A DNA stretch of 64,000 nt from Eonycteris spelaea (lineage: Eukaryota > Chordata > Mammalia > Chiroptera > Pteropodidae). Shown here piece after piece: positions 25,793 to 34,382 of the stretch (positions within the stretch are counted from its first letter, which is position 1; each line of letters starts with the position of its first letter). Under the pieces are notes generated by a model. That model was not told the DNA's origin and did not search any database. It was given only the letters and a program-made list of their open reading frames with translations. The DNA lies in NCBI GenBank assembly GCA_003508835.1, contig PUFA01000143.1, forward strand, positions 930,001-994,000, read 5' to 3'. A program made the position numbers and the translations under genes.

Positions 25793-27700
25793 GCGGTGAG
25801 GCCGTCAACCTTGAGAGCGGTGGGTGTTGTCAGGATGACTAGGTAAGGTCCTTTCCAGCGAGGTTCAAGGGTCTCGCGGTGATGTTTCTGATGAAAACCC
25901 AGTCGCCCGGCTGAAAAGTATGAGGCTGTGGAGGTGGTTCAGCCTCGTACAGACTTCTTAATCTGGTCCAGGTGTCCCTATGAGCACGTTGTAGGGTTTG
26001 GAGAGATCGAATAAGCAGATTGTCATCAATATCAAGATTATTAATTATTTCAGTCTGGAGAGCAGGGATTATTGGGGGAGGTCTCCCGAACATTATTTCG
26101 AAGGGGGTCAGACCAAGTCTATAGGGGGTGTTACGCACCCTGTAGAGGGCATAAGGTAGGAGAGTCACCCAGTCCCCCCAGTCTCTGGGCTAATTTAGTT
26201 AAGGTCTCTTTTAGGGTTCTATTCATTCTTTCTACCTGACCTGAACTTTGGGGTCTATATGCACAATGTAATTTTTAATTTGCCCCAATTATAGATGCTA
26301 ACCCTTGAATTACCTTGGAAGTAAAGGCTGGTCCATTGTCTGATCCTATCATAGCAGGAAAACCGTACCTGGGTAGGATGTCTTCTAGAATCTTCTTAGC
26401 TACTATGTTGGCAGTCTCATGTTTAGTAGGGAAGGCTTCTACCCAACCTGAAAAAGTGTCTATAAAAACAGTAAGTACTTATAGCCAAAAGTCCCCTTTT
26501 AAGTTCTGTGAAATCAGTTTCCCAATAAGCACCTGGTCTGGTTCCTCGTAACCTGGAACCAGGTTGTGCCGTGTTGCTTGGCGTTTGTCATCTGGCATGC
26601 TCGGCACTGGGCTACAATGTCTTCAATTTTAGTTGGCACCTTGGAACCTGATATTAGCCACCTGATGAGGTCTTGCATTTTCTGTACACCCATGTGGGTA
26701 GTCCGATGAACCTTGTACAAGAGTTGTTCCCCTAGCTTTTTAGGGAGAATTATTTGTCCTGTTTCGGTGTGCCACCAGCCTAGGTGTTCTGTAGCTGTGG
26801 GCTGTTTTGATATCCAATTTAAGTCTTCTTGGGTATATGTGGGATTGTCAGGCAAGGTAGGGCCCCTGGGTCTGGGAGGTTGGCAGTTAAGGGCTACTTC
26901 TCTAGCCGCTTGGTCTGCTAACGAGTTTCCCCTGGACACTGGGTCGTTGGCTTTCTGATGTCCCGGACAATGTATAATAGCTAGTTTCTTTGGCAGCCAG
27001 AGGGCGGCGAGCAAGGCCAGGATTTCATCTTTGTTCTTAATGGCTTTTCCTTCAGCAGTTAACATGCCCCGTTCTCTGTATATAGCTCCGTGAATATGAG
27101 CAGTAGCAAAGGCATATCTGCTGTCAGTATAAATGTTCAAAGTTTTGTCCTTTCCTAGAGTTAATGCCTTAGTTAGGGCAATGAGTTCAGCCCGTTGGGC
27201 CGAAGTCCCGGGCGGCAAGGGCTCCGCCCATATAACTTCTGTTTCTGAGACTACAGCCGCTCCCGCATACCTTTGGCCATTCCGGACGAAGCTGCTCCCG
27301 TCAGTGTACCAGGTGCAGGCTCCAGGTATGGGTTGGTCCTTTAGTCTGCTCGTACTCCGTGGACCTGGGCCAAGATGTCTGCACAGTCATGGAGTGGGGC
27401 GTCTAGATCCGTTAGGCAGCAAAGTAGCTAGGTTGAGAGCTGTAGGCGGCTGAAAAACAATCCTGGTGGGGTTGAGAAGTAGGCTTTGGTAATGAGTGAG
27501 TCTGGCATTGCTTAACCACCGGTCAGGGGGTTGTTTAAGGATTCCCTCAATGGCATGAGGGGTGGTGATGTAAAGGGACTGTCCCAGAGTTATTTTATCT
27601 GCATCCTTGACTAGCAAGGTGGTTGCCGCTATGATGCGGAGGCAAGCAGGCCATCCTGCTGCCACAGAATCCAGTGTCCTTCTTCCTTGCAATAGGCACA
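25663..27700 (-). pseudogene. Outer ERV pol remnant (RT connection, RNase H, integrase)
   Basis: The sense reading starts abruptly in the RT connection domain ([14 protein letters not shown], from about 27690); protease and the RT palm with its YVDD box are missing. RNase H follows with TDGSS, the AELIALTKAL helix, TDSRYA and ADQAARE, so all four acidic positions are visible, though a frameshift lies near 27390. Integrase has the HHCC zinc-binding part (TTHMG to CRACQ, about 26730-26590), then the D,D,E core with DFTEL, SDNGPAF and SSGQVERMN across shifted frames. The C-terminal frame is 26168-25839, shifted again before the WIHHAHARPA motif. The last stop is at 25665-25663, inside env, which is the normal pol/env overlap. 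Confidence 0.88.
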
Positions 27701-28454
27701 TTGGTTTTTGCCCAGGGGGGCCTACCTTTACCTGCCGGTTTTTCTTCTGATGTCAGTTGTTTGAGCTGTCGTTGGCATTCCCTGGGTTCAGCCGTGGCAG
27801 CCAACAGGATCCGGGCCAGGTCACGATTCTGTCTCTTCTCTGCCTTGATCTGTTTTTCCTCAGGAGTATCTCTATTATTATAAACTTTTTCTGCTGCCTC
27901 AACTAGGTCCCTAAGCTGCTTTTCACCTAATCTCTCTATCTTTTGTAACTTTTTCTTAATGTCTGGTGCCGACTGATTGATGTATGCTAACGCCACCGTC
28001 CCCAAGTTTTCAGGCTTCTCAGGATCAATAGGGGTATATTGGCGGAAAGCATCTATCATTTTCTCTAGAAAGGCAGCCGGACTCTCGTCTTGTCCCTGTC
28101 TTAGATCATATACCTTAGTCAAATTAGTGGGCCTTCTAGCGGCCACTTTGAGACCTGCCAATAGAGCCTGGCGGTACACTTGGAGTCTCTCCTTACCTCC
28201 TGCTGTGTTATAGTCCCAGTCAGGCCGGGTTACTGGAAAGGCAGCCTCAAAAGATGATGTTTTCTATGGCTGAAACGAGGGACAGGTCAAAGGAACCTTC
28301 AGGGGGCCATCCGACGTTGAAGGATGGCCATTCCGCACTGCAAAAAGTGACTAATTTGTTCTTCCGGATCTCTACTGAGAGCCTATGAGCACGCTCAAAC
28401 ATCTTTGAAGTGGCTGGTCAGGAGATCTAGGGGAGAAGAAGTAGTCTGACCCAT
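27690..28454 (-). pseudogene. Outer ERV gag remnant
   Basis: It starts with ATG at 28454 and MGQTTSSPLDLL, the myristoylated matrix start of gammaretroviruses. TGA at 28397-28395 and TAG at 28385-28383 stop it at codons 20 and 24, and the frame shifts after that. Near 28262-28240 the matrix reading jumps to the C-terminal capsid (RPDWDYNT), so the rest of matrix, p12 and most of N-terminal capsid are deleted. The capsid C-terminal half, with the major homology region (DESPAAFLEKMIDAFRQY), is open at 28179-27700. Nucleocapsid stops part-way into its first CCHC knuckle, where it joins pol. Confidence 0.88.
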
Positions 28455-28455
28455 G

Positions 28456-28698
28456 TTAGACACAAAGAAAAATGGAAAATAGGCCGACAAAGGCAAGATA
28501 GGCGAGAGCCAGGATGAGTCGTTGACCAAGAGTCCACTCAGAAGGTGCAGCTGCTGCTAGTCCAGAGCAAAGAGCGAGGCTAAAAAGCAAAAGAAAATTA
28601 TAGCCAAGACAGGATAGCAGTACATCAGAGAGGTCCGGACTGACGCAAGACTGGACAGACAGGACACAACAAAATTTCAAAGACTCTGTTCAGGCGGT
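28456..28698 (-). CDS. Hydrophobic leader frame upstream of outer gag (glycoGag-like?)
   Basis: This is an open frame of about 80 codons (74 from a TTG at 28680) ending TAA one base before the gag ATG. It contains no ATG, but has three in-frame CTG codons. Two hydrophobic segments are visible: NFLLLFSLALCSGLAAAA and LALAYLAFVGLFSIFLCV. Some gammaretroviruses extend gag from a CUG codon in the leader to make membrane-anchored glycoGag, in frame with gag. Here the frame differs from gag, so this may be a shifted remnant or chance. Function is not established. Confidence 0.35.
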
Positions 28699-28765
28699 CC
28701 AAAGACCCAGATGGTTCCTCTACCTAGTAGTGGAACCCCGATGGGGTTTAGGACATCTCCTAAGC

Positions 28766-28770
28766 CCTGC
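28766..28770. repeat. Target-site duplication of inner ERV, left copy
   Basis: CCTGC precedes the inner LTR and recurs at 34162-34166. Joining the two sides restores a continuous outer leader. Confidence 0.85.
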
Positions 28771-29147
28771 TGTAGTACAGCGAGACCCCACAAAAGACAG
28801 ACAGCCGCCAGGAGTTAATCAGAGACAGCCATTCCTTTATTTTTCACGAGTTCGAACACGGGCTCCCAACCACTTGAAAGGCCGAGAGCCCCGATCACCC
28901 CAGATTTTAAAATTTTATACCCTCTTGGGGGGCGTCTACATGACCTTTTTCTCTGATTGGTTTGGCCATCTAAAACTTTGTGGTTGTACGCATCAGCCAA
29001 GCGAGACGCTGAACAATTATTCTCTGCCGAGTTCTCAGGGGCTTGGTTACCTGTTATGCACCTGGTTGCCTAGCAGTGGAAAGTCCCTATAGCTCAGAGA
29101 GCAGAATGTGCTTGGGGAGGGGGCTAAGGCATTGTTACATTGTTACA
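28771..29147 (-). repeat. 3' LTR of inner ERV
   Basis: It is 377 bp with intact TGTAAC...TACA ends in sense orientation. A TATA box (TATAAAAT, sense, at 28919-28912), an upstream CCAAT word and a polyadenylation signal AATAAA (28841-28836) are in the right order for U3-R-U5. Confidence 0.93.
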
Positions 29148-29160
29148 TTCCCCACTGCTG
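29148..29160 (-). promoter_or_regulatory. Polypurine tract of inner ERV
   Basis: The sense strand reads CAGCAGTGGGGAA directly before the TG of the 3' LTR. It is less pure than the outer element's tract. Confidence 0.7.
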
Positions 29161-29174
29161 TAGGAGAATCCGAA

Positions 29175-30513
29175 TCAAATCCTTGATTCGGCCTCAGTGT
29201 GAGCGTCATCTGAAACAAAGGGCTGATAGTGGGTCTGGAGGACGAGGAGTTTCAGGTCTTGGGTTCTGGTGGTTATGAAGCGGGTGATGGACCGGAGGAG
29301 GCAAGGGCCGAAAGCGAGTGCCAGGAGGAGGATTAGTAAGGGACCGGCCGTAGTGCTAAGCAACGTGGTCAGCCAGGGGGACCAATTAAACAGATTTTCA
29401 AACCAATTACTTCCTCTCTGACATGCCTCCTCCCGGTCCTTGAGACGCCGCCTGAGCAGGCTCATGTTTTCTCTTATTACACCAGAATGATTAGCCCAGA
29501 AACAGCAGGTTTAACTACAGGCGTTTTCACTATAGAGCGTGAGGTTTTGAATCTCAAGGGGGTTGTTGCCTAGCTCAGCGTCGACAGCCAGTCCCATATA
29601 GAAAGGGGGCTCTTGCCCCAAGCAAAGCCAGCAGTCAGCGGTTAAATTGGGCTCCGACCGGTTGAGGACCTGGAACATGGCCTGGACAGTCTGGAAAAGG
29701 GGGTTCACCCAGGGCCTGGCCTTCAGGACAGGAATGGCCCCCCCCCGGGTGGGCCTAACGTCTGGAGGGGTCGGAATGGAAATTGCTACTCTGGTGGGGC
29801 GAGGCGGTGCGCCGGGCAGAAGTACAGGTCTGAGGGGCCCAACCGGGTTGATGGGTGGAGGGACCTCTTTCTTTTGGATAGTGAAGCTGATACCAGGGTC
29901 ACAGCCATACACATACAGCCTAAAACCCCAGGTCTTGCCCGTTTTCCCGGCCCACTCCTGTGGGGCTAAAATAGTGACCTTAACCAGATTGCAGTTGCCT
30001 ACTTGACATGTCCCTTCTTGAGTGGGGGCCAGATCTTAACCTCCCTCTCGAAACGGATTTCTCGATCTATGTTTTTCCACAGCGCCAAGGTCTCGCAGCC
30101 CCAAGAGGCACAGTAAAAATTATCATCCCCCCCCACAGTCAGGGGACCCTGTTGCTGGGCAGGCATAATGTTGGGTGTGCCATAGGCTTTGTTCAAGACT
30201 GAGATGTCCGCAACCGTATCCTCGTGGAATTGAGGCTGGTCCTCCCCCGAACCAGGACCCCCCATGTCCCCGCCAGTTGCCCCAGTCTTTTCCTAACAGA
30301 TGACATAGATCAAATTGGAGGACAGGGGTAGTTCCTTGGGCAGAGGTGTTGGCAATTAGGCGCCCATCTAGAGTACTAGTTAGTTCCCATCGTTCTGGGG
30401 GTGGCGGCCTGTGGGGAGAGGCCGCTGCCCTGGAGTGGGAGAAGGAAGAGGAGGAGGAGGACGAAGGAACCAATCTTATCTTGAGGGGGTCTGCGGTGCG
30501 TTGGACCTTCCAT
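29175..30513 (-). pseudogene. Inner ERV env, SU joined to C-terminal TM (broken)
   Basis: The ATG at 30513 opens a leucine-rich signal peptide (VLLLLFLLPLQG). A frame change then leads to the SU N-terminus (RWELTSTLDGRLIAN, in 30473-30123). Next come a CASWGCET motif, the proline-rich hinge and CWLC (in 29912-29511). Near 29515 the reading jumps from SU into TM at CCFWANHSGVIREN, so the SU/TM cleavage site, fusion peptide and most of the immunosuppressive-domain region are absent. The remaining frame 29465-29175 has the membrane-proximal region, WSPWLTTLL, the membrane anchor (about residues 35-55) and the tail. At least two further frame changes are present. No fusion-competent product is possible. 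Confidence 0.88.
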
Positions 30514-30528
30514 GTCGGGGCTGGGTCG

Positions 30529-31920
30529 TCAGGCGCTTTCTTCAGATGGGTGTGATGAATCCAGGCGCACTTTCCTGCTACCCTCGCTGGTGGGTGTGCT
30601 GATGATCACCGGGAAGGGGCCGTCCCACAGTAGTCCGAGCTGCTGCGGGTCTGTCTGCTTGATGTAGACGAGGTCTCCAGGGCTGAACAGGGGCTTTCTC
30701 TGGCTCTCGGCTGTAGCGGTTGGTAACGCTTCGGTCACCGCGGTCTGGACTTGTCGTCGAGCCAGCCGGAGAGCCTATAGGGACTTAAGCAGAGTCTTGT
30801 GCGAAATATCAGCTAGACGTTCTAAGCCTATACGGGGAACAATCGGGGGTTTGAGGCCGTAGAGGATCTCAAAAGGGGAATAACCTTCTTTACCCGGGGT
30901 ACACCGTGCCCTTAACAGGGCTTGGGGAAGGAGACTTACCCAATCACCTCCAGTTTCTAACTTCATTTTTGCAATAGTTTCTTTGAGGGTCCTATTCATC
31001 CTTTCTACCTGCCCTGAACTCTGAGGCCTGTACCCACAATGGAGCTTCCAGGCGAAATTTAATGTTGAAACCAATTGCTGAGTTACTTTGGCAATGAATT
31101 TCGGGCCATTGTCGGACCCCAGCTGGATGGGTATGCCAAAACGGGGAATAATTTCATTGACGAGATGTTTAGCTACAACCTGGGCTGTCTCTCTTCGGCT
31201 GGGGTAAGCTTCTACCCAGTCCGAGAAGGTGTCTACAAAGAGCGACGTCAGCGTGTCCAGTGTGTCCCTACAGCAATGAAGGGGTTGGGATTCGTCAGCC
31301 TCTGGTAGGAGCGTAGCCGGGTTCAGAGCCTCTGTCTGATGGAAGGTGATGCATGGCGGATCCAGGAGAGAATTTGGTACTCGTGCGTTCGTCATCCATC
31401 TGTCTGGAGGAGCTCGGAGCAGCCCTTCAAGGTTGTGGGCGGAGGTGACCTGCAGAGTCTGACCAAATGTGAGCTTGGTTGCTTCTTTAACAAGGAGGGC
31501 AGCAGCCGCAATGATCCTGAGGCACCCCGGCCACCCCGCGGCCACTGGGTCAAGTCTCTTAGAGAGATAGGCAACCGGCCTCTTCCAGGGGCCTAACTTT
31601 TGGGTGAGCACCCCCTTGACTACTCCCTTGCCCTCAGCCACAAACAATTGGAAAGGTTTTTCTAAGTCTGGGAGGCTGAGGGCGGGTGCCTGTGTGAGGG
31701 CGGTCTTTAGGGCCCGGAACGCATCTTCTTCAGTCTCAGTCCAAGTTAGGGGCCCTGCCCCACCCGCAGTGGCTGCGTGTAGTGGTTTGGCTAGCTCCGC
31801 AAACCCAGGTATCCATAAGCGGCAATAGCCAACTGCCCCGAGGAATTCGCGTACCTGGCGCTTAGTCTGCGGCGGGGGAATCTGGAGGATGGCTTGTATC
31901 CTGCTGCCTGCTAATGTCCG
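30529..31920 (-). pseudogene. Inner ERV pol remnant (RT thumb/connection, integrase)
   Basis: One frame is open from about 31920 to a single TAG at 30777-30775 and continues in frame to 30529. It reads the RT thumb (REFLGAVGYCRLWIPGF), connection (LDPVAAGWPGCLRI) and the start of the RNase H linker. Near 31250 it jumps into integrase after the first catalytic aspartate (VDTFSDWVEAYP). The second aspartate (SDNGPKF) and the glutamate (SSGQVERMN) are present, followed by the C-terminal domain (PGDLVYIKQTDPQQLGLLWD). RNase H, the integrase zinc domain and the first core aspartate are gone, so neither enzyme would work. Its stop lies 15 bases before the env ATG. Confidence 0.88.
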
Positions 31921-33335
31921 CGCTCCCCCTCTAAGTTAAAGCCAAGGTAAGTTACCTTCTGAGCGCACAGTTGTGCTTTCCGGGCAGACACTCGGTACCC
32001 TAGGCCTCCAAGGGTTTTGAGTAAGTCGCCGGTGGCCTGAGCGCAGTCATCCTCCGACCTGGCTGCTCCGAGTACCGGGTCTTCTCGTTGGTCAAAGACC
32101 CTCTGGGCTATTGCTACAAGCTCGGAGAGAGACTTGCCCTCAAACCCATCCAGCTTCTGTATCTTTCTCCTAATGTCAGGGGCCGACTGGGAGACGAACT
32201 GCATGAGCACGGACGATTGGTTCTCGGGCGCCCTGAGGTCTATAGGAGTCCAGGTCCTGTAAGCCTGGTAGAGGCGCTCTAAATATGCAGTCGGACTCTC
32301 CGTGGGTTCCTGTCTAACTTCCGTAACCTTAGAAAGGTTGGTGGGCTTTCGAGCCGCAGCCCGCAAACCTCTAAGCAAAACCTGGCGGTAATTAGTCAAC
32401 GCCTCCTCCCCCATCCTTGTGTTATAGTCCCAATCAGGACGGGAAGACGGGAACTGGGCATCTATCTCCCTATTATCCGTGACAGCCTCTCCCCTCCCGT
32501 CCCGGACTTGCTTTTTCCCCTCAGTCTTAATCCTTTCCCTCTCTTCTGTGGTGAACAGAATTCGGAGGAGCTGTTGGCAGTCATCCCAAGTGGGCTGATG
32601 GGTGTAGAACACCAACTCTAGGAGGGTGATGACCTCCTCAGGGGCCTCAGAGAAAGGGGGGTTCTGACTCTTCCAATTATACAAATCAGAGGTGGTGAAG
32701 GGGACATAGGAGCGGACAGCCCGTCCGGTTACATCTCTTTCTCCAGTCTCTCTAAGGGGAAAGATCCCTGCCGCCGCCGGCTGGGCTTCCCCAGGGGGAC
32801 CGAACTCAGTGCCACTTCGGGTGTGAGGTGGGCTAAGGACAGTGGAGTCCGGTCTCTCCGGTTCATGGCGGGCCGGGGGTCGGTAGGGAGGGGGTGCGGC
32901 CCTCTGGCGCGGAGGGGTTTCTGGGGTGGACTGGAGCACAGGGGGCCTCGGCCTTGGAGGGGCCTGCTGCGGCTTAGAGACTAAGATGTTTGGTCTCTCC
33001 TCTGCGCCATTTGCCTCCCGGGGACAGGTACGAGTCTTTAGATAAGAAGGCTTATCTAACAGAATGTCAAGCCAGATGTCTATATAGGGGATCTGATCTG
33101 GATGCCCTGGCTGCCCATAACATACACGTCGGACGGCACTGGCAGCTTTTATGTCCAGAGTCCCCACGTCTGGCCACCCTACTCCGAAGGCAGGCCACTC
33201 TAACTCACAAAACTTGCGCACATTAAAGGCATTAACCTGGGCTCTGTAACCCTCTCCCCTTCTCCGAAAGTCTGCAAAGTTCTTAATTAAACATTCTAAT
33301 GGGCTCAAGGGGCCCTTTGAGCCTCCCTGGCCCAT
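31911..33335 (-). CDS. Inner ERV Gag (MA-p12-CA) fused in frame to an RT segment
   Basis: This is a 474-codon uninterrupted frame with ATG at 33335. MGQGGSKG gives a myristoylation-type N-terminus; matrix runs to about residue 115, and a proline-rich p12 region with a PPPY late-domain motif at residues 148-151 follows. Capsid starts around residue 210, with the major homology region at about 342-362 (TESPTAYLERLYQAYRTW). Residues about 420-427 mark a deletion junction. The frame then reads an RT piece just past where YVDD would be (EDDCAQATGDLLKTLGGLGY to VTYLGFNLEG) and stops at TAG. Nucleocapsid, protease and the RT fingers/palm are missing. The parent gene is a gammaretroviral gag; whether the fusion is expressed is unknown. 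Confidence 0.9.
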   Translation of the reverse strand: MGQGGSKGPLSPLECLIKNFADFRRRGEGYRAQVNAFNVRKFCELEWPAFGVGWPDVGTLDIKAASAVRRVCYGQPGHPDQIPYIDIWLDILLDKPSYLKTRTCPREANGAEERPNILVSKPQQAPPRPRPPVLQSTPETPPRQRAAPPPYRPPARHEPERPDSTVLSPPHTRSGTEFGPPGEAQPAAAGIFPLRETGERDVTGRAVRSYVPFTTSDLYNWKSQNPPFSEAPEEVITLLELVFYTHQPTWDDCQQLLRILFTTEERERIKTEGKKQVRDGRGEAVTDNREIDAQFPSSRPDWDYNTRMGEEALTNYRQVLLRGLRAAARKPTNLSKVTEVRQEPTESPTAYLERLYQAYRTWTPIDLRAPENQSSVLMQFVSQSAPDIRRKIQKLDGFEGKSLSELVAIAQRVFDQREDPVLGAARSEDDCAQATGDLLKTLGGLGYRVSARKAQLCAQKVTYLGFNLEGERGH

Positions 33336-33394
33336 CTTGGCCGAGATGGGACAGGCAGGTACTCAATAAATTCAGTGAGACTTTACCGGCTCCC

Positions 33395-33535
33395 CTACTG
33401 CCTTTCTGGATCCCAGCAAGGGCAGAGGAGGGTCACCCCGAGTACTCGAGTCGGGGCCCAATAAATCTCGTAGATGACCACACAAAACAGGACAACAAAG
33501 ACGACAACAATAATCAACCAGACATACCAAACCAT
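33395..33535 (-). CDS. 46-codon hydrophobic leader frame of inner ERV
   Basis: The ATG at 33535 opens MVWYVWLIIVVVFVVLF, a clear single membrane-spanning segment of about 18 residues, followed by a short polar and cysteine-containing tail ending at TAG 33397-33395. The same frame is open without an ATG for about 38 more codons upstream. It lies 60 bases before the gag ATG, in a different frame. Its place between primer site and gag fits the leader region of gammaretroviral glycoGag, which carries a membrane anchor. Function is inferred only; it could be a remnant. Confidence 0.4.
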   Translation of the reverse strand: MVWYVWLIIVVVFVVLFCVVIYEIYWAPTRVLGVTLLCPCWDPERQ

Positions 33536-33675
33536 TCTCACAGAGACAGACCAGAACCAGGGTTCAAGGGGGTCGTCACCTCCTGAACTGAGTCTGGGAC
33601 CCGAAGGCGGCGTCCCGCCGTCCTCGGACTCTTAAAACTCGTGAGTAAATCTGAACCAGAGACTGAATAGGCTTG

Positions 33676-33681
33676 ACTTAC
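33676..33681 (-). promoter_or_regulatory. Candidate splice donor, inner ERV leader
   Basis: The sense strand reads CTGGTAAGTCAAG, a near-consensus 5' splice site about 80 bases after the primer site. This is the expected place for the env-mRNA donor of a simple retrovirus. Confidence 0.5.
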
Positions 33682-33765
33682 CAGAGCCGAGCAGGAAGGA
33701 AGGCCAAATCTGTGGATGGCCGTCTGTCCTCGGGAGCAAACTACATCCGCTCTCCCCGTGTGGGT

Positions 33766-33783
33766 ATCTCGCTGGGGCCTCCA
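33766..33783 (-). promoter_or_regulatory. Primer binding site, tRNA-Thr type (inner ERV)
   Basis: The sense strand TGGAGGCCCCAGCGAGAT lies 2 bases downstream of the 5' LTR. It is complementary to the 3' end of mammalian tRNA-Thr as I know it (ending ...ATCTCGCTGGGGCCTCCA). It differs clearly from the outer element's site. Confidence 0.8.
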
Positions 33784-33785
33784 AA

Positions 33786-34161
33786 TATAGTACAGCAAGA
33801 CCCCACAAAAGACAGACAGCTGCCAGGAGTTAATCAGAGACAGCCATTCCTTTATTTTTCACGAGTTCGAACATGGGCTCCCAACCACTTGAAAGGCCGA
33901 GAGCCCCGATCACCCCAGATTTTAAAATTTTATACCCTCTTGGGGGCATCTACGTGACCTTTTTCTCTGATTGGTTTGGCCATCTAAAACTTTGTGGTTG
34001 TACGCATCAGCCAAGCGAGACGCTGAACAATTATTCTCTGCCGAGTTCTCAGGGGCTTGGTTACCTGTTATGCACCTGGTTGCCTAGCAGTGGAAAGTCC
34101 CTATAGCTCAGAGAGCAGAATGTGATTGGGGAGGGGGCTAAGGTTTTGTTACATTGTTACA
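33786..34161 (-). repeat. 5' LTR of inner ERV
   Basis: It is 376 bp, with the TATA box at 33934-33927 and AATAAA at 33856-33851 in sense orientation. The U5 end is TA instead of CA. Most differences from the 3' copy are transitions, several at CpG. Confidence 0.93.
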
Positions 34162-34361
34162 CCTGCAGCCGTGGCCCGTGGGTGCGTCCACCCAATACCA
34201 CTATATGCTGCACAGAATGTCAGAGTTTTTCAGAGTTTACAGGTTTAGAATAATACCCGGTTCAAAATCTCCTGGAGAAGTAACACACAAATACAAAGAA
34301 ACACTTACCGGGTGGCCAGGCTGTGAGGTTCCCTCCGGTGTGTCCCTTTAAAGCTGTGGAG
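34162..34361 (-). other. Outer ERV leader, 5' part
   Basis: This is the segment between the outer primer site and the inner insertion; the first five bases are the CCTGC duplication (right copy). It holds a consensus splice donor, GTAAGT at 34308-34303. The leader resumes at 28770-28455. The packaging signal would be expected here but cannot be recognised by eye. Confidence 0.7.
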
Positions 34362-34379
34362 ATCCCGGATGAGCCCCCA
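34362..34379 (-). promoter_or_regulatory. Primer binding site, tRNA-Pro type (outer ERV)
   Basis: The sense strand TGGGGGCTCATCCGGGAT lies 3 bases after the 5' LTR. It matches the usual gammaretroviral tRNA-Pro site with one change (G to A at position 10). Confidence 0.88.
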
Positions 34380-34382
34380 AAA

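Larger units (their letters stand above)
28771..34161 (-). mobile_element. Inner class I (gammaretrovirus-type) ERV nested in the outer leader
   Basis: This is a 5391-bp minus-strand provirus with paired LTRs (377 and 376 bp) and a 5-bp CCTGC duplication made from outer-ERV sequence. In sense order it has 5' LTR, tRNA-Thr-type primer site, splice donor, leader with a small hydrophobic frame, gag fused to RT, RT/integrase remnant, env, polypurine tract and 3' LTR. Three internal deletions explain the short length: capsid to RT, RNase H to mid-integrase, and SU to TM. Its LTRs differ by about 9 substitutions and one indel by hand count. Confidence 0.95.

Noticed and set aside
26315..33586. Plus-strand frames across the ERV block (for example 27133-27453, 31075-31308, 32990-33226)
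   Set aside because: They are antisense shadows of gag, pol and env.
33766..34379. tRNA-like 18-mers
   Set aside because: They are primer binding sites complementary to tRNA 3' ends, with no tRNA body nearby.
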